Source of the DNA: Myxococcales bacterium
GTDB taxonomy: Bacteria > Myxococcota_A > Bradymonadia > UBA7976 > UBA1532
Assembly (NCBI GenBank): GCA_020633435.1
Contig: JACKDP010000005.1
Coordinates: forward strand, 186,001-250,000
Direction of reading: 5' to 3'
DNA length: 64,000 nucleotides
The notes beneath the pieces are model-generated. The model worked only from the letters and a program-made list of their open reading frames with translations, searched no databases and was not told where the DNA came from. Numbering within the stretch: the first letter of the stretch is position 1; each line of letters begins with the position of its first letter. Position numbers and translations under genes: made by a program. Positions 35,294-46,115 of the stretch are shown one piece after another.

Positions 35294-37879
35294 TCAAGCG
35301 GTGGGGGCAGGCACCTCTCCCTCGATGAGATCCGGCGTCTTGCGGTTGCGCCAGACGAAGTCGCCGGTGATGTAGAGCAGCGTGCCGAGGACCAGCAGCG
35401 ACTCCCACTGGTACTGGGTGTCATACCAGCCGTCGAGGAGCTGGATGACCTGGCTTGTCACCGCCATCAGCATGAGCGCGACGAGGTAGCGGGTGTGCCG
35501 CATGCCCGTCGCCGCCCAGAGGACGATGAAGTTGTAGTAGTAGCAGGTCAGGTCGAAGAGCCCGATGATCAGCAGCGAGCTGATCGCCGTCGTCTCCCAG
35601 TCCTCCATGCGCCGGCCGGCGGCCAGCACCAGCACCAGCAAGCCCAGAATCAGCCCGCGATACAGCCACTTGCGCTGCTCGACCGTCTCCTTGCGCTTCG
35701 TCTTCCACACCAGGAACGGATCGTCGAGGCGGTCGTTCTTGGTGTAGCGGGCGATGAGCTTCGGGTGGAAGGCCACGAGCGCCGGCAGCCCCATGTGGTT
35801 CGTCAGGGGGGTGTCGCGGTGCTTCATGGAGTTCTCCAGGAACTCCTTGTAGGCCCCGAAGCCGTCGTTGGCCGGGAGGCTGGCGGGCACGAGGACGGCG
35901 ACGCCGAGGACGGCGCCGAGGATGATGCGGCGGTGGTTCGGGATGACGGTGCGCTTGCGGATCAGGTTGTAAAGCACCTTGAGGGCCACGCCGCCGGCCA
36001 GGCCGCCGGGGAAGACGCGCAGCAGGGCCGCCCAGGTGACGGCGAAGCCGCCGGCCACCCGCCAGCCGCGCTTGAGGAAGCAGACGCCGGCCACCGCCAT
36101 GAAGAGCCAGGGCACGCGGCCGTAGCCGCCCCCCGTCCAGAAGTACGCCCAGGGGTAGCCGGTCGCCAGGATGGCCATGGCCAGGGCGCAGATGTGCAGC
36201 CCGAAGGCCCACCAGATGAGGACGAAGATGCCGATGTAGAGGGCCGCGTCCAGCAGGGCGAGGCGCTCGATGCGATCGGTGAACGCGGGGAGCTGCGCCT
36301 GGTTGAAGTCGGTCAGCAGGTCGCGCCGCTCGGCCGCGTTCTTGCCCCGGAGGTTGGCCGGCGAGTACTCGCGGCCGGCCGCGGGGATGTGGGCCTGCCA
36401 GTCCCAGTCGGCGAAGACGGTGCCCACCATCGTCCAGACCGGGCTCGCGTTGTAGCCGTGGTCTTTGAACATCTTCTGCCACCACGCATCGCCCATCATC
36501 TTGCGGAAGAGGCGCAGATCCTGGCGGAAGGCGGCCCAGCGCTCCGGCGTGAAGTTCTTGCGGCACTCCCCATCGTCGGCCAGCGCGGGGGCCGCCGGGC
36601 CGAGGGTGTTGTCGCGCAGGTCGCGCAGCTGGCGGCCCTTGAACTCGGCCTCGCGGCCGTCATCCACCTCGCCGATGGCGGAGCAGTGGTAGAGCAGGTG
36701 GTAGCGGGTCTCTTTGAAGTACTTGGATCCCATATAGTAATGGAAGGAATCCCAGTAGTGGACCGCCCGGGAGCCGTGGAAGGTGAGGTAGTTCGTCCAG
36801 GTGACGCTGGCCGCCGCCACGATGGCCAGCAGGGCCACGCGCTCGACGCTGCGGGTGAACGGCCGGGCGTCGGCGCGGCGCCACCAGCCGAAGGCCAGCA
36901 GGGCGCCGGCCACCCCGAGGGCGATCCAGTGCAGGTGCGCGAGGATGGGGGCGTTGGCGGCGGCGGCGCCGAGCTCGCCCTGGATGCGCAGGCCGCTGAA
37001 GAGGATGAGGGCCAGGGCGCCCAGGCCGGCGATGGCGTGGCCGACGAGCTTGAGCTTCGGGGCGGGCAGGTTCAGGCGCCAGAGCAGGACGGCGGCCGCG
37101 GCGAAGTGGCCGACGGCGGCGACGGAGGGCTCGGCGAAGCGCAGCTTGTCGAGGCCGATGAAGGCGGCGGCCGCCAGGATGGCCCAGGCGGTGACGGCGC
37201 CGCGGGTGCGCGGGCCCGGCTCGATGCGGGCGACGGCGAGGCCCAGGAAGATGAGCAGGGCCAGCAGGCCGAAGGTCATCTTGCCGAACGCCATGCGGTG
37301 CTTGCGGTCGGTGGTGATGGTGGCGACCTCGGCCGCCTTGCGCGTCAGGGAAGGGGGCCAGGCGGCGGGCTGGCGGCAGAACGCCATGACCTCGCCCAGG
37401 CTGTAGGCGTTGTCGCCCGCGGCGTTGCCGATGCGCAGGTAGCGCGCGGTGGCGTCGAAGCCCTGGTGCAGGCGGGTCTGCATGCCGGGGGCGCCGACCT
37501 CGGGCGCCGTCCACAATGGCTGGAAAACACTGCCATCAGTGGAAATTGACACATCATAGGTGTCGTTGTTGTCGCCCTGGAGCAGCAGCGCGCCCAGGCG
37601 CGTCTCCTGGCCGAGGTCCCACGTCACCGTCGACTTGTTGCTGGTGAGGATGGCCGTCAGCGCGGTGTTCCAGGGGTCGCCGTCCACCGGCGCGACGCCG
37701 TCGACGATGCGCGGGGCGAACGTCACGCCCTGGGCGACCGGGGTCTTGCCGGCGAGCAGGTTGCCGTCGGGGCACGCCGGCTCGGCCCGGGCCACGCCCA
37801 CCAGCGCCAGCAGCAACAACAGCGCCGCCGCGACGCAGCGGATGGGGGCGCTCCCCCACGGCTCAGGGCGTGTGGCCAT
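35294..37879 (-). CDS. Large polytopic membrane protein with discoidin-like N-terminal domain
   Basis: 861 residues. A signal sequence (VAAALLLLLALVGVARA) is followed by a beta domain of about 140 residues (TVTWDLGQETRLGALLLQGD; ARYLRIGNAAGDNAYSLGE) of the F5/8 type C or discoidin kind, which usually binds sugars. About a dozen hydrophobic helices follow, with a long soluble loop after HYWDSFHYYMGSKYFKE. That motif, with acidic and aromatic residues in the first loop, is of the type seen in GT-C membrane glycosyltransferases. A glycan transferase or polymer-export role is therefore suggested but not proven. It has its own promoter, divergent from the J-domain operon, and is followed by the secreted protein at 34427. 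Confidence 0.7.
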   Translation of the reverse strand: MATRPEPWGSAPIRCVAAALLLLLALVGVARAEPACPDGNLLAGKTPVAQGVTFAPRIVDGVAPVDGDPWNTALTAILTSNKSTVTWDLGQETRLGALLLQGDNNDTYDVSISTDGSVFQPLWTAPEVGAPGMQTRLHQGFDATARYLRIGNAAGDNAYSLGEVMAFCRQPAAWPPSLTRKAAEVATITTDRKHRMAFGKMTFGLLALLIFLGLAVARIEPGPRTRGAVTAWAILAAAAFIGLDKLRFAEPSVAAVGHFAAAAVLLWRLNLPAPKLKLVGHAIAGLGALALILFSGLRIQGELGAAAANAPILAHLHWIALGVAGALLAFGWWRRADARPFTRSVERVALLAIVAAASVTWTNYLTFHGSRAVHYWDSFHYYMGSKYFKETRYHLLYHCSAIGEVDDGREAEFKGRQLRDLRDNTLGPAAPALADDGECRKNFTPERWAAFRQDLRLFRKMMGDAWWQKMFKDHGYNASPVWTMVGTVFADWDWQAHIPAAGREYSPANLRGKNAAERRDLLTDFNQAQLPAFTDRIERLALLDAALYIGIFVLIWWAFGLHICALAMAILATGYPWAYFWTGGGYGRVPWLFMAVAGVCFLKRGWRVAGGFAVTWAALLRVFPGGLAGGVALKVLYNLIRKRTVIPNHRRIILGAVLGVAVLVPASLPANDGFGAYKEFLENSMKHRDTPLTNHMGLPALVAFHPKLIARYTKNDRLDDPFLVWKTKRKETVEQRKWLYRGLILGLLVLVLAAGRRMEDWETTAISSLLIIGLFDLTCYYYNFIVLWAATGMRHTRYLVALMLMAVTSQVIQLLDGWYDTQYQWESLLVLGTLLYITGDFVWRNRKTPDLIEGEVPAPTA

Positions 37880-37909
37880 GCTCTCCTCGGCCTCCCGAAA
37901 GGTCGGGGG

Positions 37910-37938
37910 ACTCTATTGAATCGGGTCCCGCGAGACAA
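37910..37938 (-). promoter_or_regulatory. Predicted promoter of the large membrane protein gene
   Basis: On the minus strand TTGTCT (37938-37933), a 17-bp spacer and TAGAGT (37915-37910), 4/6 matches each. The start would lie about 25 nt before the ATG at 37879. It is back to back with the promoter of the J-domain operon within the 161-bp gap. Confidence 0.45.
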
Positions 37939-37985
37939 GGCGGGGGGGAAGCGACCGGTCCGGGGCGATCGGCCACCGGGGCCGG

Positions 37986-38014
37986 TTGCCTGCGGTGCCA
38001 GCCTGGGATAGAAA
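37986..38014 (+). promoter_or_regulatory. Predicted promoter of the J-protein/Hsp70/TPR operon
   Basis: TTGCCT (37986-37991), a 17-bp spacer and TAGAAA (38009-38014), 4/6 matches each. Transcription would begin near 38021. This supports the ATG at 38041 (behind AGGCGGGG) over an in-frame ATG at 38017. No heat-shock-type (sigma-32) sequence is apparent. Confidence 0.45.
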
Positions 38015-38040
38015 GGATGGGCTTTGTTGCAGGCGGGGCG

Positions 38041-39576
38041 ATGTCCGGAGCGGAGTTCTCGAAGCTGGGAGCCTGGGAGGATCGGCCTCGCCGGAACCCG
38101 AGCGCCGATTTGACGACCGCCCAGCTCGACAGCCGGCGGGCCTTCCTGCTTACCCGCCTCGACGGGGTGGCCTCCATCTCCGACATCGTGGCCATCAGCG
38201 GCATGATCGAGCGCGACGCCCTGGCCGCGCTCAGCGCCCTCGTCGAGCAGGATCTCGTGCAGATCGTCCCGGCCACGGGGCGCCGCACGCCCATCGCCAT
38301 CGAGGCGGCGCCGATGCCGGTGGCGGTGGCCGAGCCCGTCGCGCCGCCCGAGGACGACGAGGAGGAGGACGAGCCGCTCTCCGAGCGCCCGGGCGAGCCC
38401 GCGCCGGTGATGGAGCGGGTCGACTTCCTGCCCGACTTCCACGGCGTCGCCCGCGATGACGTGCACTGGCTGCGCGCCAAGGGGGATCTGGGCCACGTCC
38501 CCGGCATGCCCTGGCAGCGGCTGGGCACCGATCGGTACGGCAAGTTCGAGTTCGACCGCCGGGCGCTGCTGCGGCCCTGCGATCTGACGGTGGCCCAGCG
38601 CCGCGAGGTGCTCTTCCTGGAGGCCAACGCGGGGCAGCTCGACCACTTCGAGTACTTCAACATGGAGCCCACGGCGGATCGGACGGAGTGGCGACGCGCC
38701 TACTTCCGGTTCAGCCGGCAGTTCCACCCCGACACGTTCTTTCGCAAGAACACCGGGGAGTTCGGCGGGATGGTCGAGTCGATCTACCGCCGGGGGACGC
38801 GCATCCACGACGCGTTCTCCACCGATCAGGAGCTGCGCGATCGCTACCTGCGAGCGGTGCAGGCCCGCGACGCGGCCTACCGCGGCGCCCTCGAGGCGGC
38901 CCGGGAGCGCTACGAGCAGGCGAAGCGCGACATCGAGGCCCGGCGCGAGGCCCAGCGCGTGGCCGATCGGCAGCGGGTGGCCGCGCGGCGCAAGAGCGCG
39001 CTGCGGGAGCGCCTGGCCAACAATACCCGCGCGCGGCGCGAGGTGCACAACCCCGCCAACGAGCGGGTGGAGCGGGCCCAGCGGTTCTACGAAGACGGCA
39101 TGCAGCAGTACCGCGACGAGAAGTTCATCGAGGCGGCCGCCTCGCTGCAGCTCGCCATGACGTACGATCCGCGCAACGAGGCGTACCGCCAGGCCTACGA
39201 GAAGGTCTCGGAGCGGGCGCACGCCATCAAGGCGGATCAGCTGTGGAAGTTCGGCTACATGCAGGAGTCGGTGGCCCGCATCGACGAGGCCATCGACAGC
39301 TACCTCGAGGCTGTCAAGCTGAGCCCGCGGCCGAGCTACTGCGTCCATGTGGCCGAGATGATGTTGTCGATGGATCGGGATCTTCACCGCGCGGCCGAGC
39401 TGGCACGCATCGCGAGTGATGCCGACCCGCGCAATGTGGAGTATCTTCTGCTCCTCGGAAAGATCTACGAGCGCGTGGGTCTGACCGTGAAGGCAGCGAC
39501 GGTTCTGGAGCGAGCGCTGAAGCTCGCCCCCAAGGATGAGCGGATCAAGAAGGCCCAGAAGGGCCTGAAGCGATAG
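38041..39576 (+). CDS. J-domain co-chaperone with N-terminal winged-helix-like module and C-terminal TPRs
   Basis: 511 residues. Residues 22-75 form a helical module (SRRAFLLTRLDG; VAISGM; LSALVEQDL) that recurs at the end of the TPR protein two genes on. An acidic Pro-rich linker follows. Residues 205-275 are a J domain with the diagnostic HPD (229-231) in RQFHPDTF, which stimulates Hsp70 ATP hydrolysis. A charged Arg/Glu/Ala coiled stretch (275-345) leads to TPR-like helices to the end (AQRFYEDGMQQYRDEKFIEA; YLLLLGKIYERVGLTVKA). There is no zinc finger or Gly/Phe region, so it is not classical DnaJ. The DnaK-type gene starts 17 bp downstream, making it the obvious partner. It probably targets a specific client or site. 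Confidence 0.85.
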   Translation: MSGAEFSKLGAWEDRPRRNPSADLTTAQLDSRRAFLLTRLDGVASISDIVAISGMIERDALAALSALVEQDLVQIVPATGRRTPIAIEAAPMPVAVAEPVAPPEDDEEEDEPLSERPGEPAPVMERVDFLPDFHGVARDDVHWLRAKGDLGHVPGMPWQRLGTDRYGKFEFDRRALLRPCDLTVAQRREVLFLEANAGQLDHFEYFNMEPTADRTEWRRAYFRFSRQFHPDTFFRKNTGEFGGMVESIYRRGTRIHDAFSTDQELRDRYLRAVQARDAAYRGALEAARERYEQAKRDIEARREAQRVADRQRVAARRKSALRERLANNTRARREVHNPANERVERAQRFYEDGMQQYRDEKFIEAAASLQLAMTYDPRNEAYRQAYEKVSERAHAIKADQLWKFGYMQESVARIDEAIDSYLEAVKLSPRPSYCVHVAEMMLSMDRDLHRAAELARIASDADPRNVEYLLLLGKIYERVGLTVKAATVLERALKLAPKDERIKKAQKGLKR

Positions 39577-39593
39577 GCAGGAGAGCACCCGGG

Positions 39594-41410
<1,817 letters not shown>

Positions 41411-41411
<1 letters not shown>

Positions 41412-42940
41412 TGACCACCGAGGCGCAGGCAGAGCAGGTTCAGACGCTCCTCGAAGAGGGCGCGAGCCTCTACGAAGAGGGCAAGCTGTACGAGGCGCTC
41501 GCCTCGTGGGCCGAGGCCCTCAAGATCGATCCGGACAACGAGATCGCGGCGGAGTACCTGCGCTTCATCGAGGACAACTTCGGCATCGGCGTCGACGCCT
41601 TCCTCTCCCACGGGGATGAGCCGGCGGCCCCGCCGCCCCCGCCCGAGGTGCCGCCCCCGCCGCCGGCCCCCGTCGAGCAGGCCGCGGCCCCCGCGGCCGC
41701 GCCGGTGGCCCGTCCTGGGCGCTCCCCCGAGGAGAGCGTCGAGGAGATGGACTGGTCGGAGATCCTCGAGGAGGGCGGCGACTCGGCGGCGCCCGTGGCC
41801 GAGTCCGAGCCGCTGATGGCGGACGACGAGTTCTTCGTGTCGCTCGACGCCGACGGGCCGCCCCCGGGGGCCGAGGCCGAGGCCTGGGGCGCGGCGGAGT
41901 CGCCGGCCGAGCCCCCGCCCACCAAGCCGCCGTCCGAGCCGCCGGCCAGCGATCCCTTCATGATGCCGGCCTCCCAGTTCTCCGAGGTCGACCCCGTCGT
42001 GGATCCCTTCGGCGGGCCCGGCCTGGGCGAGGAGGGGGTGCCCGACACCTGGGCCGTCGACGATCTGGTGGGCGACGCCGAGCCGGCCGAGATGAGCGAT
42101 GACAGCATCGATCTGATGCTGGAGAACGACTTCAAGGCCTGGGAGGAAGCCACCGGACGCCGCCGGGTGCAGCCGCCGACCGATCCCTTCGCCGTCGAGG
42201 CCGACCCCTACGACGTCGACGATCCGGGCTCGCGGCCTTCCCGCGCGCCCAGCCTGGCGGGGGGCGAGTCCCAGCCGCCGGTGGTGGCGCCGCCGCTGGA
42301 GGATGACTGGACGGGCCTGCCGCCGCCCCTCTCGGCCCCGTGGCCCCAGACCAGCCAGGCCGCCGAGGAGCCTCGCTCGACGCGCCCCCTGGGCTCGGCC
42401 CCGTCGCGTCTAGGCTCCCAGGCCTTCGAGGGCCGGGAGGTGGAGGAGGACTCGGCGTCCATCCCCATCCCCGAGCTCGACGAGCCCGAGAGCGGCCGGC
42501 GCTCCCCGGCGGCCGACATCTTTGGCGCCATGGACGCGGCCGAGCCCCTGCTGCCGCCGGTGATGGCCAGCTTCTTCGACGACGACGAGCCGGCCGAGAG
42601 CGGCGAGAGCTTCAGCGACTTCGGGCAGGCCAGCCTGTCGGAGGATGGCTCGGGGGAGAGCCCCGACTTCGTGCCGGGGCTGGAGCCCCTGGACGAGGCG
42701 GCGCTGGACTTCCCGTCCCTCGACCTCCTCGACGCGGGCTTCTCCGCCGAGGAGTTCCCGTCGGACGCCTTCCCATCCGACGACTTCCCGGCCCAGGAGC
42801 CGCCGCCGCCGCCCCCGCCGCCCGTGCAGCGGGCCCCTGACGCCGCCGGCCCCGGCGAAGCAGGCGCCGCCGCCCCCGCCGCCCCGCCGCCCCGCCGCCC
42901 CCGCCTGCCCAGGAAGAGGACAAGCTGGCGGGCGCGGTGA
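41411..42940 (+). CDS. TPR/acidic Pro-rich protein, N-terminal part (probably frameshifted into the next frame)
   Basis: 509 residues as it reads. Residues 1-60 are a TPR-like helical pair (LLEEGASLYEEGKLYEALAS; EIAAEYLRFIEDNFGIG). The rest is a long acidic, Pro- and Ser-rich region with repeated short motifs (FPSDAFPSDDFPAQE; PPTDPFAVEADPYD), probably disordered. Its start overlaps the DnaK stop (TGATG). Near the end the frame turns into unnatural basic sequence (PRLPRKRTSW) after a run of GCC/CCG codons. The +1-shifted frame reads AQEEDKLAGAV and continues into the next gene. One missing base in the C-runs at 42870-42905 would join both into a protein of about 694 residues. Function unknown; probably a client or scaffold of the chaperone pair. 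Confidence 0.75.
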
Positions 42941-43494
42941 TGCGCCGCCGCAGCCGGCGCAAGGCCTCGACGCCGCCGGCGCCGGGCCGCGCCGTCACCG
43001 CCCCGGTCGATCCCTCGGTGGAGGCCCTGGTCCGCCACAGCCTGTCCGATCTCGACGAGATCGAGTCCCGGGCGGGCTCCGCCGTGCGGCAGTTCATGCC
43101 CGATCCGCTGCCGGCCGACGCCGATCTGGACGGCATGATGGAGCAGGCCCGCCGCAAGCAGCGGGCGGGCGACTTCAGCGGCTCCCTCGAGATCGTCGAG
43201 CGCGTGCTGGCGGCCCAGCCGCACCACGTCCAGGCCCAGGCCTACTTGAGCGAGAACACCAACCGCCTGCTCGACATGTTCCGCTCCCGCATCGGCCCCC
43301 TGGCGCGCATGCCCCGCGTCAAGCTGCGGCCCGACGAGATCATCTGGCAGAGCCTCGACCACCGCGCCGGCTTCCTGGTCTCCCAGGTGGACGGCCGCAC
43401 CACGTTCGAGGATCTCATCGAGATCTCGGGCATGACCGAGCTGGAGGCCACCCGCATGCTGGCGCGCCTCGTGGAGTTCGGCATCATCGGCTGA
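42940..43494 (+). CDS. C-terminal TPR plus winged-helix-like module (probable continuation of the previous gene)
   Basis: 184 residues from the ATG at 42940 (a GTG at 42937 is also possible), overlapping the preceding stop as TGATG. It has a basic start (RRRSRRKAS), a TPR-like pair (LDGMMEQARRKQRAGDFSGS; LEIVERVLAAQPHHVQAQAY), and a C-terminal module (LDHRAGFLVSQVDG; IEISGM; LARLVEFGIIG). That module matches the N-terminal module of the J protein at 38041, residue for residue at the hydrophobic positions. It may be a separate, translationally coupled protein, but the coding look of the frame just upstream favours a frameshifted single gene. The adjacent SDR gene converges 9 bp downstream. Confidence 0.75.
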   Translation: MRRRSRRKASTPPAPGRAVTAPVDPSVEALVRHSLSDLDEIESRAGSAVRQFMPDPLPADADLDGMMEQARRKQRAGDFSGSLEIVERVLAAQPHHVQAQAYLSENTNRLLDMFRSRIGPLARMPRVKLRPDEIIWQSLDHRAGFLVSQVDGRTTFEDLIEISGMTELEATRMLARLVEFGIIG

Positions 43495-43502
43495 GGCGCC
43501 GC

Positions 43503-44621
43503 TCAGGCCCCCGCCAGGTGATCCGGCTCGTTGCGCAGGCTGCGCTCGTAGTCGGCGACCCAGCCCACCAGCACATCCGCGTACGCTTCGAAGGGCGGGC
43601 AGACGACGCCGGCGTGGGCCAGCAGCTCCAGCGCGCCGCTGCAGTCGTAGGTGACCTGGCGGGTGAGGTCGTGCAGCAGGGCCATCTGGTCGGGGGCGAA
43701 GCGGTCGAGCCGCGTCCACTGCAGCACCTTGCCGGCGAGCCGCAGCGGCCAGTGGGCCCGCACCGGGGCCGGCCGGTTGGCGGCCAGCTCGCCCAGCAGC
43801 TCGCACGCCTCCCGCGCGCTCACCGGGTTGGGATCGGTGAGGTGGAACGTGCGGCCGACGGCCTCGGGGGCCTGGGCGATGACCCAGGCCGCGTGCACCA
43901 CGTAGTCCACCGGGACGATGTTGAAGGGCACCACCCCGCGGCCCGGCAGCAGGAACGGCACCTCGGCCGGCAGCCGAACCATCAAGCGAACCAGGTAGTT
44001 GGGGCCCTCGGTCAGCCCCTCGGCCTCGCCCGTGCGAGAGTGGCCAATGAGCGCCGACGGCCGCAACACGGTGATGGGCAGGCGCGGCATCACCGCCCGG
44101 GCCACCTGCTCGGCGGCGAACATCGTCTGCTCGAACGGGGCGTTGAACTGCTGCCGCCCGTCCAGCTCCTCCTCGCGGATGAGGCCTCGCCGATCCCCGG
44201 AGACGAACGCCGTCGAGAACACGCAGATCCGCTGGAGCGCCTGGAGATCCCGCGCCGTCGAGAGCACGTTGGCCAGGCCGCCGACGTTGACCCGCTGCAG
44301 CCGCGACCGGGGGCCGTGCTGCTCGCTCTCCGCGTGGAAGATGTGGGTGGTCTCCTCGATGAGGCGCTGCACATCCGGCCCCGCCAGCCCCAGATCGACG
44401 TCCGTCGTCTGGCCGATGAGCAGCGTGAGCCGCTCGGCCTGGCCGGGGGCCAGGGAGGCGCGCAGGGCCTCGGCCGCCTCGCGGTGCGCGGGCGCGACGA
44501 GGAGCTGGATGCGGTTGTCGAGGTGCAGGTTCAAGCCCCGCTGCACCAGCCCCCGGGCCACCAGCCGCGGGAAGCCCGTGATGAGGGCCACGGCCGGCTT
44601 CAGATCGGCAGCGTCTGCCAT
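43503..44621 (-). CDS. Extended SDR / fatty acyl-CoA reductase-like protein with atypical active site
   Basis: 372 residues from the ATG at 44621, with GGAGG ahead inside the 3' end of coaE (22-bp overlap). An NAD(P)-binding Rossmann start (VALITGFPRLVARGLV), RVNVGGLANVLSTA and ICVFSTAFVSGDRRG place it with NAD_binding_4 (male-sterility/acyl-CoA reductase-like) extended SDRs. The usual YxxxK catalytic pair aligns with FEQTM in NAPFEQTMFAAEQVAR, so the Tyr is Phe and the Lys is Met. The C-terminal half has FNIVPVDYVVHAAW and HLTDPNPVSAREA, typical of the family. No signal peptide. Its coupling to coaE suggests a CoA- or acyl-linked role, but it may bind rather than turn over substrate. Confidence 0.8.
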   Translation of the reverse strand: MADAADLKPAVALITGFPRLVARGLVQRGLNLHLDNRIQLLVAPAHREAAEALRASLAPGQAERLTLLIGQTTDVDLGLAGPDVQRLIEETTHIFHAESEQHGPRSRLQRVNVGGLANVLSTARDLQALQRICVFSTAFVSGDRRGLIREEELDGRQQFNAPFEQTMFAAEQVARAVMPRLPITVLRPSALIGHSRTGEAEGLTEGPNYLVRLMVRLPAEVPFLLPGRGVVPFNIVPVDYVVHAAWVIAQAPEAVGRTFHLTDPNPVSAREACELLGELAANRPAPVRAHWPLRLAGKVLQWTRLDRFAPDQMALLHDLTRQVTYDCSGALELLAHAGVVCPPFEAYADVLVGWVADYERSLRNEPDHLAGA

Positions 44622-45190
44622 AGGGCCTCCACCTGGGCGGCGGTCGCGTCGGGCGATCCGCCGTTGTCGATCACATGATCCGCGACGCGCACCTTCTCGG
44701 TGACGGCGAGCTGCGAGGCGATGCGGGCGTCGGCGGCGGCGGCGTCGAGGCCGTCGCGCGCCATCAGCCGGGCCCGCTGCACCTCGGGAGGCGCCCAGAC
44801 CACGACCAGCGGCCGATACCGATCGGCCTGGCCCCACTCGACGATCAGGGCGGCGTCGTACACCACCAGCGGGGCCCCCGACGCCACGGCCTCGGCCAGC
44901 CGCCGGACGCTCTCCGCCGCGATGGCCGGGGCCATCAGCGCGTTGAGCCGCGCCCGGGCCGCGTCGTCGCTGAAGACCAGGGCGCCGAGCCGCGGCCGGT
45001 CCAGGCGACCATCCGCCTGGATCATCTCGCCGCCGAACGTCTGCGCGATGGCCACCAGGGCAGGGGAGCCCGGCTCCACCACGTCGCGCGCGATGCGGTC
45101 GGCGTCCACCAGGGCCGCCCCGCGGGCCACCAGCAGGCGCGCGACCGTGGACTTTCCGCAGGCGATGCCGCCCGTGAGGCCGATGATCAT
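44600..45190 (-). CDS. coaE: Dephospho-CoA kinase
   Basis: 196 residues from the ATG at 45190; the open frame upstream to 45292 overlaps the tRNA promoter and is not conserved. CoaE catalyses the last step of coenzyme A synthesis. Motifs: P-loop LTGGIACGKSTVARLL, the DADRIARDVV substrate loop, VYDAALIVEWG (lid/core) and MARDGLDAAAADARI. Usual length. It is the first gene of a two-gene minus-strand unit with the SDR. Confidence 0.95.
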   Translation of the reverse strand: MIIGLTGGIACGKSTVARLLVARGAALVDADRIARDVVEPGSPALVAIAQTFGGEMIQADGRLDRPRLGALVFSDDAARARLNALMAPAIAAESVRRLAEAVASGAPLVVYDAALIVEWGQADRYRPLVVVWAPPEVQRARLMARDGLDAAAADARIASQLAVTEKVRVADHVIDNGGSPDATAAQVEALWQTLPI

Positions 45191-45275
45191 GCCGGCAAAA
45201 TAGCCTGCCGGCGGGCGGCTGTCTCGCCCCTCAAGCCGGTGGGAGGACCGAAACGCGCACCCTGAAAAAAGTGGG

Positions 45276-45304
45276 TTGACTTCGCTCTCCACGCCACGTA
45301 TCTT
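45276..45304 (+). promoter_or_regulatory. Promoter of tRNA-Ala
   Basis: TTGACT (45276-45281), a 17-bp spacer and TATCTT (45299-45304). Transcription should start near 45311, about 32 nt before the tRNA. It is preceded by an A-run (45265-45270) that could act as a weak UP element. One of the best promoters in the window. Confidence 0.65.
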
Positions 45305-45342
45305 CCGCGTCGCTCGCCCAACGGCGACGCATCCCGGCTCGT

Positions 45343-45415
45343 GGGGCAGTAGCTCAGCTGGGAGAGCACTTGACTGGCAGTCAAGAGGTCAGGGGTTCGA
45401 TCCCCCTCTGCTCCA
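45343..45415 (+). tRNA. tRNA-Ala (GGC anticodon)
   Basis: 73 nt with a complete cloverleaf: acceptor GGGGCAG/CTGCTCC, D arm GCTC-loop-GAGC, anticodon stem CTTGA/TCAAG with loop CTGGCAG, T arm AGGGG-TTCGATC-CCCCT and discriminator A. The G3-U70 wobble pair, the alanine identity element, is present (third G opposite T). Anticodon GGC reads GCC and GCU codons. The 3' sequence is CC then G, so the CCA end is not fully encoded. Confidence 0.97.
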
Positions 45416-45420
45416 CCGGG

Positions 45421-45452
45421 AAGCCGACCTTCGCAAGAAGGTCGGCTTTTTC
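45421..45452 (+). terminator. Rho-independent terminator of tRNA-Ala
   Basis: An 11-bp perfect stem (AAGCCGACCTT, 45421-45431, with AAGGTCGGCTT, 45438-45448), loop CGCAAG and a T-run. It begins 5 nt after the tRNA, so the transcript is monocistronic. Confidence 0.9.
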
Positions 45453-45527
45453 ATTTTCTGGCCCCTGATTCGCGCCCCATCGCCCTGCTGGCTGCGCCGA
45501 CCGCCCTCGGGCTGGTATGCTGGTGGG

Positions 45528-46115
45528 ATGCGCGTCGTCCTCGTCCATGGCTACCTCGCCGCCCCCGCCGTCCTCTGGCCCCTCGCCCGGCGCCTGCGGA
45601 AGTTCGACCACGAAGTCGAGCACTTCGCCTACGCGTCCACCCGGGGCCACCTGCAGGATCACGCCGAGGCCCTCGCGCTGCACCTGGCGAAGACGGGGGA
45701 GGCGGCCGTGGTGGCCCACTCCCTCGGCGGCCTCGTCGTCCACCGGGCCCTGGCCCTCGAGCGCCATCTGCCCGTCACCGACCGCATCTTCATCGCCACC
45801 CCGCACCGCGGCTGCCGCGCCGTCCGCTGGACCACGACGTCCCCCCTCGGCAAGGTGATGGGCCGCGCCATCCGCTCCGCCGCCCAGGGCGAGCCGCTGC
45901 CCGCCCACCCGGCCCGCACCGGCGTCATCTTCGGCACCCGCGACCGCACCGTGCGGGCCGAAGAGGCCGATCTCGCGGTCGCCCACGACCGCCTGGGCCT
46001 GCCGTTCACCCATAACGAGCTGGTCTGGCGGCCCGAGACCGCCCACGCCATCCGCCGCTTCCTGGCCCACGGCGCCTTCGAGGAGCCCCTCGGCCTCGGG
46101 CCCCTGCGCCCCTGA
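45528..46115 (+). CDS. Small alpha/beta hydrolase (lipase/PGAP1-like)
   Basis: 195 residues from the ATG at 45528. The compact hydrolase starts VVLVHGYLAAPAVLWPL (oxyanion loop) and has VVAHSLGGLVVHRAL (nucleophile Ser in A-H-S-L-G), FIATPHRGC, an Asp in FGTRDRTV and a His near the end (PETAHAIRRFL), so the triad is present. There is no signal peptide, so it is cytoplasmic. It resembles small acylhydrolases/triacylglycerol-lipase-like proteins; substrate unknown. A TATGCT box (45516-45521) sits only 7 bp before the ATG, so the mRNA may be leaderless. Confidence 0.85.
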   Translation: MRVVLVHGYLAAPAVLWPLARRLRKFDHEVEHFAYASTRGHLQDHAEALALHLAKTGEAAVVAHSLGGLVVHRALALERHLPVTDRIFIATPHRGCRAVRWTTTSPLGKVMGRAIRSAAQGEPLPAHPARTGVIFGTRDRTVRAEEADLAVAHDRLGLPFTHNELVWRPETAHAIRRFLAHGAFEEPLGLGPLRP

